Both the position numbers and the translations under genes were made by a program. From Mucilaginibacter celer (lineage in GTDB: Bacteria; Bacteroidota; Bacteroidia; Sphingobacteriales; Sphingobacteriaceae), in assembly GCF_003576455.2 (NCBI RefSeq), contig NZ_CP032869.1, positions 5,890,001-5,954,000 of the forward strand: a stretch of DNA of 64,000 nucleotides, read 5' to 3'. How positions within the stretch are numbered: position 1 is the first letter of the stretch; each line of letters begins with the position of its first letter. Positions 38,599 to 48,341 of the stretch are shown in pieces. The notes beneath the pieces are model-generated. The model saw only the letters and a list, made by a program, of their open reading frames with translations, ran no database searches and was not told where the DNA came from.

Positions 38599-41040
38599 AT
38601 GAAAAAAAACTTACTTATTATAATGCTTTTGTTGGTTTACGCACCTTTCGCCAGGGCTCAAAAAACCGACGACATCGCATCCAAAACCAAAAACTGTAAA
38701 AAATTTAGCGGCTACTTTGATTTTTACTGGGATGAAGCCGAAGGCAAGATTTACCTTGATGTGGATAAGCTGGATAAGGAATTTTTATACCTCAACACCT
38801 TGCCGGCCGGTGTAGGCTCGAACGTGCTGGGGTTGGACAGGGGAAAGATAGGTAACAGCCGCATAGTAAGATTTATAAAAAGCGGACCGAAGGTATTGCT
38901 GATTCAGCCTAATTATAGCTTCAGGGCGGTGAGTAGTAATGCCGACGAGCGCAAATCGGTAGAAGAGGCCTTTGCGCAATCGGTGATATTTGGATTTAAA
39001 GCTATGGCCCAAAACGGCGATCATACACTTATTGATCTTACCCCATTTTTATTGCATGACAGCCAGCAGATAGCCGATCAGTTAAGCGATAGCGGGCAGG
39101 GTAATTACCAGGCCGATGAAAGCTCTTCGGCAGTGTATTTGCCCAATACCAAAAACTTCCCTCAAAACTCGGAGTTTGAAGCCATCATCACTTTAAGCGG
39201 TAAGGCCCGGGGCGGCGAAATCCGCTCTGTTACGCCCGATCCGGATAAAGTTACCGTGCGCATGCATCAATCGTTCATCCAATTACCCGATGATAATTAT
39301 AAGGCGCGCAAGTTTGATCCCCGTTCGGGATATTTCGATACCGAGTACATGGATTTTGCCACCCCCATCAGCGATCCCATAGTTAAACGCCTGCTGATGC
39401 GCCATCGCCTGCAAAAGAAAGATCCGACAGCGGCCATGAGCGAACCTGTAAAGCCGATAGTTTATTATGTAGATAGAGGTGCTCCGGAGTTGGTGCGTAA
39501 CGCCCTTATTGAGGGTGCTTCATGGTGGAACCGGGCTTTTGAAGCCGCCGGTTACAAAAATGCTTTTAAAGTGGAGGTACTGCCGGAAGATGCCGACCCG
39601 ATGGATATCCGCTATAATATTATCCAATGGGTGCACCGCTCAACCAGGGGCTGGTCGTACGGCGAAAGTATTGCCGATCCGCGTACGGGCGAGATTATTA
39701 AAGGCCAGGTATCATTAGGTTCGCTGCGCGACAGGCAGGATTTTTTAATTGCCGAAGGCCTGGTACAGCCCTATGAAGATGGCAAGCCCGTAAGCGACAA
39801 AATGCTGAAACTGGCTTTGGCCCGCTTAAGGCAGCTTGCCGCGCACGAAGTTGGGCACACGCTTGGCTTACTGCACAATTTTACAGCGAGTGTTAACAAC
39901 CGTGCATCGGTAATGGATTACCCGCCACCGGTGATCAGCCTGAAAGCCGATGGTACCATTGATTTAACGGATGCCTACAAAACCGAAATAGGCGGCTGGG
40001 ACAAACGCGCCATTTTATACGGCTACCAGGATTTTGCGCCGGGTATTGATGAGGATAAGGCCTTGAAGGAAATTATGAACGAAACCCTGAAGCAGGGTTT
40101 TCAATACATCAGTGATGAGGACGCGCGCCCTGCAGGCAGTGCTCATCCGCAGGCTCACTTATGGGATAGCGGCAATAACGCAGCGGATGAACTAAACCGT
40201 TTGATGGTGCTGAGGAAACAGGTGATCGATAATTTTTCGGAAAAAGCGATCAGGCAGGATGCGCCGATGGCTACTATTGAAGAGGTTTTGGTGCCGATGT
40301 ACCTCATCCACCGCTACCAGGCCGAAGCGGCAAGTAAAATGCTGGGCGGCCTTTATTATACGTATGCATTAAAAAATGACGGACAAACGGTAACCCGATT
40401 TGTACCGCCGGCCGAGCAGTGGAAAGCGTTTAATGCACTGATGGGCACTCTTAGTCCCGACGCACTGGCCCTGCCCGAAAAACTGATAGAAAAAATACCG
40501 CCAAGGCCGGTAGGTTACCCTCGCACCCAGGAAACATTTAAATCGCACACCGGCTTAACGTTCGACCCGATGGCTGCTGCCGAATCTGCTGCGGGCGCTA
40601 CTTTGAGCTTTATGCTGCAGCCAGCCCGCGCGGCCCGTTTGGTTGAGTATAATTCGAGGGATAATACCCAGCCCGGCTTGCTGCCGGTGCTAAATAAGCT
40701 GATAGCCCTTACCTGGCAGGCCCCGCAACAAAGCGGATACAAAGGCGAATTGCAAAGGCTGGTAAACAATTTAACCCTTAAACAATTGCTAACTTTAGCC
40801 GCTGATGGCTCGGCTGCTGAAAGTGTGCGCGGAATAGCCTTGCTGCAAATAATAGATTTGAAAGCATGGATACAGAAAGCTTCTGCTACCGCAACCGGAG
40901 CAACAAAAGCCAACCTGTTATTTGGGTTAAGCCAGATAAAACTGTTTGAAGGTAACCCGGATAAATTTAAACCTGCTGCACCGCTCAATATGCCCGATGG
41001 TTCGCCCATTGGGATGGATGATATGGCCTGTGGGATGTGA
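38599..41040 (+). CDS. Zinc-dependent metalloprotease (DUF5117/DUF4953 type)
   Basis: 813 residues with a signal peptide (ends FARAQ). A DUF5117-like beta-rich region spans about 80-230; the metzincin-type catalytic site HEVGHTLGLLH has His416, Glu417, His420 and His426, with a Met-turn SVMDYPPP downstream; the DUF4953-like C-terminal region begins near 480. It is expected to cleave proteins or peptides outside the inner membrane. The following oxidoreductase gene starts 29 bp later on the same strand. Confidence 0.88.
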   Translation: MKKNLLIIMLLLVYAPFARAQKTDDIASKTKNCKKFSGYFDFYWDEAEGKIYLDVDKLDKEFLYLNTLPAGVGSNVLGLDRGKIGNSRIVRFIKSGPKVLLIQPNYSFRAVSSNADERKSVEEAFAQSVIFGFKAMAQNGDHTLIDLTPFLLHDSQQIADQLSDSGQGNYQADESSSAVYLPNTKNFPQNSEFEAIITLSGKARGGEIRSVTPDPDKVTVRMHQSFIQLPDDNYKARKFDPRSGYFDTEYMDFATPISDPIVKRLLMRHRLQKKDPTAAMSEPVKPIVYYVDRGAPELVRNALIEGASWWNRAFEAAGYKNAFKVEVLPEDADPMDIRYNIIQWVHRSTRGWSYGESIADPRTGEIIKGQVSLGSLRDRQDFLIAEGLVQPYEDGKPVSDKMLKLALARLRQLAAHEVGHTLGLLHNFTASVNNRASVMDYPPPVISLKADGTIDLTDAYKTEIGGWDKRAILYGYQDFAPGIDEDKALKEIMNETLKQGFQYISDEDARPAGSAHPQAHLWDSGNNAADELNRLMVLRKQVIDNFSEKAIRQDAPMATIEEVLVPMYLIHRYQAEAASKMLGGLYYTYALKNDGQTVTRFVPPAEQWKAFNALMGTLSPDALALPEKLIEKIPPRPVGYPRTQETFKSHTGLTFDPMAAAESAAGATLSFMLQPARAARLVEYNSRDNTQPGLLPVLNKLIALTWQAPQQSGYKGELQRLVNNLTLKQLLTLAADGSAAESVRGIALLQIIDLKAWIQKASATATGATKANLLFGLSQIKLFEGNPDKFKPAAPLNMPDGSPIGMDDMACGM

Positions 41041-41069
41041 GATAATAATATTTAACCTATAAAAACGCA

Positions 41070-42086
41070 ATGTCGAAACCAATAGTAACCGGCCTGATGG
41101 CCTACGGAATGTCGGGCAGGATTTTTCATGCCCCTTTTTTAACTACCAATCCCGGTTTTACATTTAAAGCGGTGGTTGAACGCCACGAAAAAAAGGCGGG
41201 TAAAAAGTATCCGGATGTGATAAGCTACGATACGGTTGATGAATTACTGAATGACGATGAGATAGAACTCATTATTGTAAACACCCCCAACAATACCCAT
41301 TTTGATTATGCCGTGCAGGCACTTAATGCGGGCAAACACGTATTTATTGAAAAACCGGCGGCCGTTACCGTAAGCGAAGTAAAAGCACTTTATGATTTGG
41401 GCCGGAAGCTTGATCTGAAAGTGATGGTATATCAAAACCGCCGTTATGACAGCGGTTTTTTATCAGTAAAAGAAGTGATAGAAAGCGGACGTTTGGGCGA
41501 GTTGATGGAAGTTCATTTCCGCCTGGATAGATACCGTATGGCCATTGGCGCCAAAAAATTTAAGGAAACGGCGGGCGTTCCGGGCAATGGGTTAACTTAC
41601 GATTTGGGTGCACACCTGGTTGATAATGCCATCAGCATTTTTGGCAGGCCGCTGAGCTATGAAAAAACGACGGCCGCCTATCGCCCCGATTCGCAGGTGG
41701 ATGATTATTTTCATATCCACCTTAAATATCCAAACCAACTTAATGTATACCTAACTTCGGGCCTGCTTATTGCCGAGCATACTTATGGTTTTGTTGTACA
41801 CGGCACCCTGGGCAGCTTTGTTAAAATGCGTACCGATGTGCAGGAAGCCCAACTTGATGCCGATATGATGCCCACCGACGATGGCTTTGGCATTGAGCCC
41901 GAAGGCAGCGACGGCAAACTGGTGCTAATGGGAGCCGACGGGCAGAAAACCATCGAATGGATTGAAGCACCAAAAGGTAATTACAACGGAATATTTGATG
42001 CCGTGTATCATACCGTGCGTGAAAATGCGTTATTCCCTGTAAGCGAAGAGCATGTTGCCTGGCAAATTGAATTGCTTGAAAGCTAA
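41070..42086 (+). CDS. Gfo/Idh/MocA family oxidoreductase
   Basis: 338 residues. An N-terminal Rossmann fold starts TGLMAYGMSGRIFHAPFL with the Gfo/Idh signature INTPNNTHFDYAVQALNAGKHVFIEKP, in which EKP contains the catalytic Lys. The C-terminal domain has YDLGAHLVDNAI. NAD(P)-dependent sugar or polyol dehydrogenases are in this group. The substrate is unknown. No Tat signal, so probably cytoplasmic. The thioredoxin-like gene starts 39 bp later. Confidence 0.88.
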   Translation: MSKPIVTGLMAYGMSGRIFHAPFLTTNPGFTFKAVVERHEKKAGKKYPDVISYDTVDELLNDDEIELIIVNTPNNTHFDYAVQALNAGKHVFIEKPAAVTVSEVKALYDLGRKLDLKVMVYQNRRYDSGFLSVKEVIESGRLGELMEVHFRLDRYRMAIGAKKFKETAGVPGNGLTYDLGAHLVDNAISIFGRPLSYEKTTAAYRPDSQVDDYFHIHLKYPNQLNVYLTSGLLIAEHTYGFVVHGTLGSFVKMRTDVQEAQLDADMMPTDDGFGIEPEGSDGKLVLMGADGQKTIEWIEAPKGNYNGIFDAVYHTVRENALFPVSEEHVAWQIELLES

Positions 42087-42125
42087 AAATATTGTAACTA
42101 TGCTTATTAATTGTGTATTAAAATA

Positions 42126-42614
42126 ATGAAAAAACTGTATTTACTGCTTTGCCTTATTGTAGCCGCAGGTTGCAGCCAGGCACAAACTCCTCCTGCAAAC
42201 TCAAGCCTTCCGCCATATCACATCCTCACTACCGATAGTGTTTACGCTACGCCTGCCAATCTCAAGAAAAATAAGCCGGTAATGGTGATTTATTTTTCGC
42301 CCGATTGCAGCCACTGCCAACACCTGATGTACGATTTGAAGCCTGAACTGCCTAAGTTGAAGAATGTGCAGATTGTGATGATCACGTTTATGCCGATGTT
42401 AAAAGGCATCCAAACTTTTCAGCGCGATTTTGACCTGGCTAAGTATCATAATATTACCATTGGTACTGAAGGTTATACTTACCTGGTTCAAAAATTTTAT
42501 CATGTGCAAACCACACCTTACATAGCTATTTATGACAAGTATGGTAAGCTGTTCCAGGCTTATGATAAAGTGCCAAAAATTCCGGTGCTGATGGAAACAG
42601 TTAAGAAAGTTTAA
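42126..42614 (+). CDS. Thioredoxin-fold lipoprotein
   Basis: About 162 residues from the ATG at 42126; the TTG at 42111 precedes the signal peptide and is unlikely. Signal LLLCLIVAAGCSQAQ has a lipobox Cys. The thioredoxin-like core contains FSPDCSHCQHLMYDLKPEL, where CSHC is the redox pair, and the cis-Pro region QTTPYIAIYDKYG. It may reduce or isomerise disulfides, or serve cytochrome maturation, at the periplasmic face. The terminator at 42633 follows. Confidence 0.83.
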   Translation: MKKLYLLLCLIVAAGCSQAQTPPANSSLPPYHILTTDSVYATPANLKKNKPVMVIYFSPDCSHCQHLMYDLKPELPKLKNVQIVMITFMPMLKGIQTFQRDFDLAKYHNITIGTEGYTYLVQKFYHVQTTPYIAIYDKYGKLFQAYDKVPKIPVLMETVKKV

Positions 42615-42632
42615 GGATACTGCAAATAGATG

Positions 42633-42667
42633 CAAAGCCGGTTAAGCAATTTGTTTAACCGGCTTTG
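42633..42667. terminator. Bidirectional intrinsic terminator
   Basis: CAAAGCCGGTTAA is the exact complement of TTAACCGGCTTTG across a 9-nt loop, between convergent genes. T-rich flanks exist on the plus side (ctttgttgtatat). Confidence 0.85.
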
Positions 42668-42722
42668 TTGTATATCATATATGGCTATTATTAAAATGCC
42701 TGCCCGTTATTGAATAATTGAA

Positions 42723-43937
42723 CTACCAGTATTTTTTATCGGCCAGCCAAATGGCCAGATCCTTATTGTTTTTGAAGTACGACGGCGTGGGCATTTTACC
42801 GGCATTTAAAATAATAACCGGCACTTTTAACTCGTATGCCGAGCCGTGGCTGCGGTAGGTTGCAGGCAAATCTTCTTCGGGCTGGTTTTCCAGGTCGCCA
42901 AAAACGGTGGTCGGGTCGCCGAGTACTACCAGGTCGCCAATGCGGTTTGGCGGCAGGTGATATTTGGCAGCAGCCTGCGCGCGGGTAAGCACGTTTTCAA
43001 CACCATTAATTTTTTTGAGAGCTTTGATTACCGAGGGCTCATCGGAGGCATCATTTAAATAAACATAAGCTGCACCGCCAAAGCCGCGGTGATGTTTTAC
43101 GTACTTATCCTTTTCGGGGCTCAGGGCCAGTTTAATTTTTACCTGTTGCTGCAATAACATCTTTTGCAAATCGATGCAGCGGCTTTTATGGTTTACATCA
43201 TGATCGGCCGTGATGAGGATGGTGGCATCGGGGGCCGCTTCATTAATCTGTTTCAGCAGGGCGTCAATATTTTGCAGGTGTTGGACGGAGTTGCTATCTG
43301 TTGGTGCCCAGGTATGCATGGGGTAATCAGTGGTATGGATATACAGGCACCTGATATCCGGGCGATTTTTAAGCAGGTAAATCCCGGCTTTCATCGACCA
43401 GTAGTTTACCTCCCTGCTGTAAATAGTGGGCGGGGTACCTATTTTGTTGATCCATGAACTATCCGCAGTTTCGGGCGATACCACAATATCGGTTCCGCGG
43501 CAAAGCAGGGTGGTGCTTTTCTTTTTACTTGAGATCAATGCCGATTTGATACCGTCAGCTTTCAGCTTTTCAAAAATAGTTGGGGCAAGCACCAGGCTTT
43601 TATCTTCCATATATTCTTCCTGCCCTTTATCGTTCAAAAAGAAATTGCCGCTAATGCCATTAACCTCGGGGAAAGTACCGGTGCAAATGGAAGTGTTATT
43701 GGCATTGGTAACGGTAGGCATCAAAGCATCTACCGGTTTAACAAAGTTTTTTTGAGCCAGCATTCCTTTTAACCAGGGCATAGGCGCATTGTTAAAATAA
43801 CTCATGCCAAAGCCATCCATCATAATGATCACCACCCGCTTGCCGCCGTTAAATTGTTTGGAAGAGTTTTGGGCGTGGGTGATAAAACCGGCGAGCAAAA
43901 AGATAAGGACTGTGAAATAACGGGCAGGAATTTTCAT
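42723..43937 (-). CDS. Alkaline phosphatase superfamily phosphodiesterase (NPP-like)
   Basis: About 405 residues from MKIPARYF at 43937; upstream in-frame codons lack a signal. A signal peptide (LIFLLAGFITHAQ) is followed by the metal site IIMMDGFGMS, the nucleophile Thr in NANNTSICTG, DYPMHTW, TADHDVNHK and RSHGS, the metal ligands of type I phosphodiesterase/nucleotide pyrophosphatases. It hydrolyses phosphodiesters or phosphonates outside the inner membrane; the substrate is unknown. It is convergent with the thioredoxin-like gene. Confidence 0.87.
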   Translation of the reverse strand: MKIPARYFTVLIFLLAGFITHAQNSSKQFNGGKRVVIIMMDGFGMSYFNNAPMPWLKGMLAQKNFVKPVDALMPTVTNANNTSICTGTFPEVNGISGNFFLNDKGQEEYMEDKSLVLAPTIFEKLKADGIKSALISSKKKSTTLLCRGTDIVVSPETADSSWINKIGTPPTIYSREVNYWSMKAGIYLLKNRPDIRCLYIHTTDYPMHTWAPTDSNSVQHLQNIDALLKQINEAAPDATILITADHDVNHKSRCIDLQKMLLQQQVKIKLALSPEKDKYVKHHRGFGGAAYVYLNDASDEPSVIKALKKINGVENVLTRAQAAAKYHLPPNRIGDLVVLGDPTTVFGDLENQPEEDLPATYRSHGSAYELKVPVIILNAGKMPTPSYFKNNKDLAIWLADKKYW

Positions 43938-44334
43938 AAGCTTGTTTTGGACTAAAAGTATCGGGCAGGGATATATGTGCCAAGCCAAACAAATAAGTTA
44001 ATACAATAATGATGTTTGCTTAACTTTAACAGGGCGCATGGCTTGTATTACGGATAGAAGCGTAAAAGTATCCTGCCAATCCCCCCGGGCCGATACAAAA
44101 CAAAAAAATCAACCCAATCAAAAATCAACAACTATCAAAATCGGTGTAATCAAATCCTTAATCGGTGTAATCCCAACAAAAAAAAACATCAATGTAAAAA
44201 CATTCATACAAAATGTATATACATTGCCGTTTTGATTGTATATTGGGCCGGTAAATCCATTTTAAACACAACTATGTATTTGCAAATTGTAGTTTAAATT
44301 GTATAACTTTAAACAGTAAACCAATAATAAAACC
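43938..44334. other. 397-bp divergent gap with aatcggtgtaatc repeats
   Basis: No gene seen. The block 44096-44175 repeats aatcaa/aatcggtgtaatc words, with identical 13-nt copies at 44139-44151 and 44160-44172. It is followed by an AT-rich palindrome-like patch (cattcatacaaaatgtatatacattg, in part). Promoters for both neighbours should lie here. The plus strand has tataacttt at about 44302, a weak -7 candidate for the cytochrome gene. Confidence 0.55.
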
Positions 44335-46653
44335 ATGTTCCGGCAATTGTATTATGTGTGGCTTTTGATAGCCGTAAGCATGCTGTATACGCTTTATTCC
44401 TGCCATTCGGGTGGCGGTGAAAGCAGCGAACAGCTTCCGGATACCATCAGCTATAACTTTAATATCCGTCCTATCCTTTCGGATAAATGCTTTAAATGCC
44501 ATGGGCCGGACGCAGGTCATCGGGAGGCCGATTTAAGGCTGGATATTGCCGAAAGTGCTTACGGGGCTTTAAAGGATAACCCATCATCTCATGCTTTGGT
44601 ACCCGGCGATCCTTTAGCTTCTGAGGTTTACCGCCGCATTTCTACCAAAGATACCACCGAGCAAATGCCGCCTGCCTCGTCAAACCTGAAAAGGTTATCT
44701 CCTTATGAAGTATCTCTTATCCAAAAATGGATAAAACAAGGCGCCAGGTATGAAAAACACTGGGCTTTTGTGGCTCCGCGCAATTACCCCGTTCCGCAGG
44801 TGAAGAATACCGGATGGGTTAAAAATCCTATCGACAATTTTGTATTGCAAAAAATGGAACAGGCCGGCCTGGAGCCCAATCCGGAAGCGGATAAAGAACG
44901 CCTGCTGAAACGCATTTCGCTCGATTTAACCGGGCTGCCGCCATCAATAGCTTTGATGGACGAGTTTTTGGCCGATAAAAGCCCCAACGCCTACGAAAAA
45001 ATGGTGGATAAGCTAATGGCCAAACCCCAGTACGGCGAAAAAATGGCCCTGCACTGGCTGGATGTTGCCCGCTACGCCGATTCGCACGGGTACCAGGATG
45101 ATAACTACCGTACGCAATGGCCCTGGCGCGATTGGGTGATTCATGCCTATAACGAAAACCTGCCTTACGATAAATTTATTACCTGGCAGCTGGCCGGCGA
45201 TCAGTTGCCCAATGCCACCAAAGAACAATTGCTGGCAACCGGTTTTAACCGCAACCATAAAATAACCGAAGAGGGTGGCGTTATTGATGAAGAATACCGG
45301 GTAAGCTACGTAACCGACCGCACCAATACCTTTGGCAAGGCCATGCTGGGCATTACACTGGAGTGCGCCCATTGCCACGACCATAAATACGATCCGTTTT
45401 CGCAGAAAGAATACTACCAGGTTTATGCTTTTTTTAATAATGTGAAAGAGGTTGGCCTGCAATCAACCGTGGGAGGCCCCGAAACTTATGCCAAAAACCC
45501 CATGATGCAGATCAGCAATGAGGATGTTAAAAAGATACTGAAGTTTGTAAACAAGCAGGACACCGGCAAGCTTATCGTATCCATCATGACAGATAGCGAC
45601 AAGGTGCGGCCAACCTATATCCTTAAACGGGGAAATTACGATGCCCATGGCGACGAGGTGCAGGCCGGTACGCCAAAATCGATACTGCCGTTCACCGGTA
45701 ACTATCCCAAAAACCGCTTGGGTTTATCTGAATGGCTTTTCAATAAAAACAATCCGCTTACCGCCCGCGTGTTTGTAAACCAGCTATGGCAGGAGTTTTT
45801 TGGCAAGGGCATAGTAAAAAGTTCGGGCGATTTTGGCATGCAGGGCGATTTGCCATCGCATCCCGAACTGCTGGACTGGCTGGCGGTTGATTTTCGCGAT
45901 CATGGCTGGAATATTAAACGCCTGGTGAAACAAATTGTGATGTCGGCTACTTACCGGCAATCGGCAGTGGTAACGCCTGAGAAGCTAAAGGATGATCCGG
46001 ACAATACATTCCTGGCCCGCGGCCCGCGCGGCAGGCTTCCGGCCGAGTTTGTACGGGATTTGGTGTTAGCCAGCAGCGGCCTGCTTAACCCAACCATCGG
46101 CGGGCCAAGCGTAAACCCCTACCAACCGCCCGGCCTTTGGGAAAACGCAACATCGGGCAGGGGGCTTTTGGCCAATTACAAGCAGGTGCATGGGCCAAAC
46201 CTGTATCGAAGGGGTATGTACACACTCATTAAACGTACTGTTCCACCCGCATCATTAGGGATTTTTGATGCCAGTAACCGCGATCAGTGCGAGGTAAAAC
46301 GCCTGCGCACCAATACGCCTTTGCAGGCTTTGGTTATGCTGAACGATCCGACAGTATTGGAGGGTGCACGGGTTTTGGCAGCGAAGTTATTGCAGGATAA
46401 AAGCACATCAACAGAAAAAATAACCAAAGCGTTCCGGTTGATTTTAAGCCGGCACCCGCAGCAAAAAGAACTGGCTATTTTAACATCGTACTATAACGAT
46501 GAGTTAAAAAGTATGAAAAATTCCGAAGCCGAAAAGCTGCTTGCCGTTGGCGAGTACCCGGTACCGGTTAACCTGGATAAAATAACACTGGCGGCGATGA
46601 TGAAAACCGTGGATACCATGTATAACCTGGAAGAAGCCATCACCAAAACCTGA
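44335..46653 (+). CDS. Planctomycete-type cytochrome c, DUF1549 and DUF1553 protein (PSD1)
   Basis: 772 residues. The signal has a possible lipobox ending at Cys23. The PSCyt1 haem-binding motif CFKCH is at 52-56, with a MPP-type methionine region (EQMPPASS). DUF1549/PSCyt2 follows (WVKNPIDNFVLQKME, ALHWLDVARYADSHGYQDD), and the C-terminal DUF1553/PSD1 has PLTARVFVNQLWQEFFGKGI and RRGMYTLIKRTVPPASL. These proteins are abundant in Planctomycetes, and their roles are largely unknown. It starts a tight cluster with the DUF1501 gene (5-bp gap). Confidence 0.9.
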   Translation: MFRQLYYVWLLIAVSMLYTLYSCHSGGGESSEQLPDTISYNFNIRPILSDKCFKCHGPDAGHREADLRLDIAESAYGALKDNPSSHALVPGDPLASEVYRRISTKDTTEQMPPASSNLKRLSPYEVSLIQKWIKQGARYEKHWAFVAPRNYPVPQVKNTGWVKNPIDNFVLQKMEQAGLEPNPEADKERLLKRISLDLTGLPPSIALMDEFLADKSPNAYEKMVDKLMAKPQYGEKMALHWLDVARYADSHGYQDDNYRTQWPWRDWVIHAYNENLPYDKFITWQLAGDQLPNATKEQLLATGFNRNHKITEEGGVIDEEYRVSYVTDRTNTFGKAMLGITLECAHCHDHKYDPFSQKEYYQVYAFFNNVKEVGLQSTVGGPETYAKNPMMQISNEDVKKILKFVNKQDTGKLIVSIMTDSDKVRPTYILKRGNYDAHGDEVQAGTPKSILPFTGNYPKNRLGLSEWLFNKNNPLTARVFVNQLWQEFFGKGIVKSSGDFGMQGDLPSHPELLDWLAVDFRDHGWNIKRLVKQIVMSATYRQSAVVTPEKLKDDPDNTFLARGPRGRLPAEFVRDLVLASSGLLNPTIGGPSVNPYQPPGLWENATSGRGLLANYKQVHGPNLYRRGMYTLIKRTVPPASLGIFDASNRDQCEVKRLRTNTPLQALVMLNDPTVLEGARVLAAKLLQDKSTSTEKITKAFRLILSRHPQQKELAILTSYYNDELKSMKNSEAEKLLAVGEYPVPVNLDKITLAAMMKTVDTMYNLEEAITKT

Positions 46654-46658
46654 GCAAC

Positions 46659-48116
46659 ATGGAAAAAGATTTTTTAGAGAACAGGCTCAACATAAATCGT
46701 CGCAGGTTTCTTTCAAGGCTTAGTCTTGGGATAGGCAGCGTTGCGCTGGGATCATTGCTCATCCCCGATCTGTTTAGCGGCAAGGGCGATGAAGCAGAAG
46801 CCGATTTTATTCCCGGCATACCCAACTTTGCGCCCAAGGCCAAACGGGTGATCTACCTTTTTCAGGATGGGGCACCATCGCAACTCGAATCGTTTGATTA
46901 TAAACCCAAACTGCGCGAAATGATGGGGCAGGAATTGCCGCCATCTGTACGTGGTAACCAGATCCTTACAGGGATGACGGCCAAACAGGCTTCATTCCCG
47001 CTGGTGGGTTCGTTTTATGATTTTAAGCAATACGGCGAATCGCGGGCCTGGATCAGCGATATGTTTCCGCACATCGGTAAAATTGCCGATGATATCTGCA
47101 TTATCAAATCGCTCAATACCGATGCCATTAACCACGATCCGGCGCTTACCTTTTTTCAAACCGGGGCGCAGCAAGGTAACCGGCCAAGCATGGGTTCGTG
47201 GGTAAGTTATGGCCTTGGCAGCGAAAATAAAAACCTGCCTGCATTTACCGTTCTGCTGTCAAAAGGAAAAGGGAACGGGCAGGGCGTTTACTCCAAACTA
47301 TGGAGCAATGGTTTCCTCGATTCCATTCACCAGGGCGTACAATTCAGCAGCGGCGAAGATCCGATTCTTTACCTGAAAGATCCCGAAGGCCTAAACCGCC
47401 ACGAACGCCGCAAAATGCTGGATAAGCTGGCCGAACTGAATGATATGAACTACAAGGAGTTTGGCGACCCCGAAATAAACACCAAGGTACAGCAATACGA
47501 AATGGCCTACCGCATGCAAACCGCCGTACCCGAGATTATGGATGTAAGCAAGGAGCCGGATGATATTGTGAAAATGTATGGTCCGGAATGCCTCATTCCG
47601 GGCACTTACGCAGCCAACTGCCTGCTGGCACGCAAGCTATCCGAAAATGGGGTGCGTTTTGTGCAGCTCTATCACCAGGGTTGGGACCAACACAGCAACC
47701 TGCCACAGGAAATGGCCGGCCAGGCTAAAGATGTTGACCAGGCATCGGCAGCCCTGGTAACCGACCTTAAACAACGCGGCCTGCTGGATGAAACACTGGT
47801 AATATGGGGCGGCGAATTTGGCCGGACCAATTACAGCCAGGGCAAACTGGAAAAAGCCAACTACGGCCGCGACCATCACCCACGCTGTTTCAGCATCTGG
47901 ATGGCTGGCGGCGGCATTAAACCCGGCATCGTATACGGCGAAACAGATGAGTTTGGCTACAACATAGTGAAAGACCCGGTACATGTGCATGATTTTCACG
48001 CCACCATTTTAAACCAGTTAGGTATCGACCATAAAAAATTAACATTTAAAAGCCAGGGCAGGCGGTACAGGCTAACGGATGTGGCAGGGAATGTGGTGAA
48101 GGGAATAATAACGTAA
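46659..48116 (+). CDS. DUF1501 family Tat-exported protein
   Basis: 485 residues. A twin-arginine N-terminus (NRRRFLSRLSLGIGSVALG) suggests export of a folded, possibly cofactor-containing protein. DUF1501 belongs to the alkaline phosphatase/sulfatase-like fold; VIYLFQDGAPSQLESFDYKP, NHDPALTFFQTGAQ, WGGEFGRTNYS and GRDHHPRCFSIWMAGGG are the diagnostic blocks. It nearly always accompanies PSD1 proteins. It starts 5 bp after the PSD1 gene, so they are almost certainly coexpressed. Substrate unknown. Confidence 0.9.
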   Translation: MEKDFLENRLNINRRRFLSRLSLGIGSVALGSLLIPDLFSGKGDEAEADFIPGIPNFAPKAKRVIYLFQDGAPSQLESFDYKPKLREMMGQELPPSVRGNQILTGMTAKQASFPLVGSFYDFKQYGESRAWISDMFPHIGKIADDICIIKSLNTDAINHDPALTFFQTGAQQGNRPSMGSWVSYGLGSENKNLPAFTVLLSKGKGNGQGVYSKLWSNGFLDSIHQGVQFSSGEDPILYLKDPEGLNRHERRKMLDKLAELNDMNYKEFGDPEINTKVQQYEMAYRMQTAVPEIMDVSKEPDDIVKMYGPECLIPGTYAANCLLARKLSENGVRFVQLYHQGWDQHSNLPQEMAGQAKDVDQASAALVTDLKQRGLLDETLVIWGGEFGRTNYSQGKLEKANYGRDHHPRCFSIWMAGGGIKPGIVYGETDEFGYNIVKDPVHVHDFHATILNQLGIDHKKLTFKSQGRRYRLTDVAGNVVKGIIT

Positions 48117-48138
48117 ACCTCCCACTCGCTTTAGCCAA

Positions 48139-48237
48139 CCCGTCATTGCGAGGTACGAAGCAATCGCACGGAGGCAAAGCGACCATGCAAATCTGCCCTG
48201 TAAAGTTCGCGATTGCTTCGTGCCTCGCAATGACGGG
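48139..48237. repeat. gtcattgcgag REP element with inverted ends
   Basis: Ends 48139-48167 and 48209-48237 are inverted and match at 28 of 29 positions (cccgtcattgcgaggtacga on the left). A 41-nt centre separates them. Similar to the half-site near 17373 and to the element at 17236-17322. It lies between DUF1501 and the next gene, so the cluster may be split into two transcripts. Confidence 0.8.
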
Positions 48238-48246
48238 CCGGATAAG

Positions 48247-48341
48247 CAATCAAAAAATAGGTGTAATCATTAAAATCACCCAATATCGGTGTAATCAAAA
48301 AAAAAATCAGCGAAATCAACGCAATCATAAAAATCAACGGT
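48247..48341. repeat. aatc word repeat abutting the next start codon
   Basis: Repeats of aatcaaa, aggtgtaatca, atcggtgtaatc, aatcagcgaaatcaacgcaatc and aaaaatcaacggt run right up to the ATG of the beta-propeller gene at 48342, so the repeat forms its 5' untranslated region. Confidence 0.65.
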
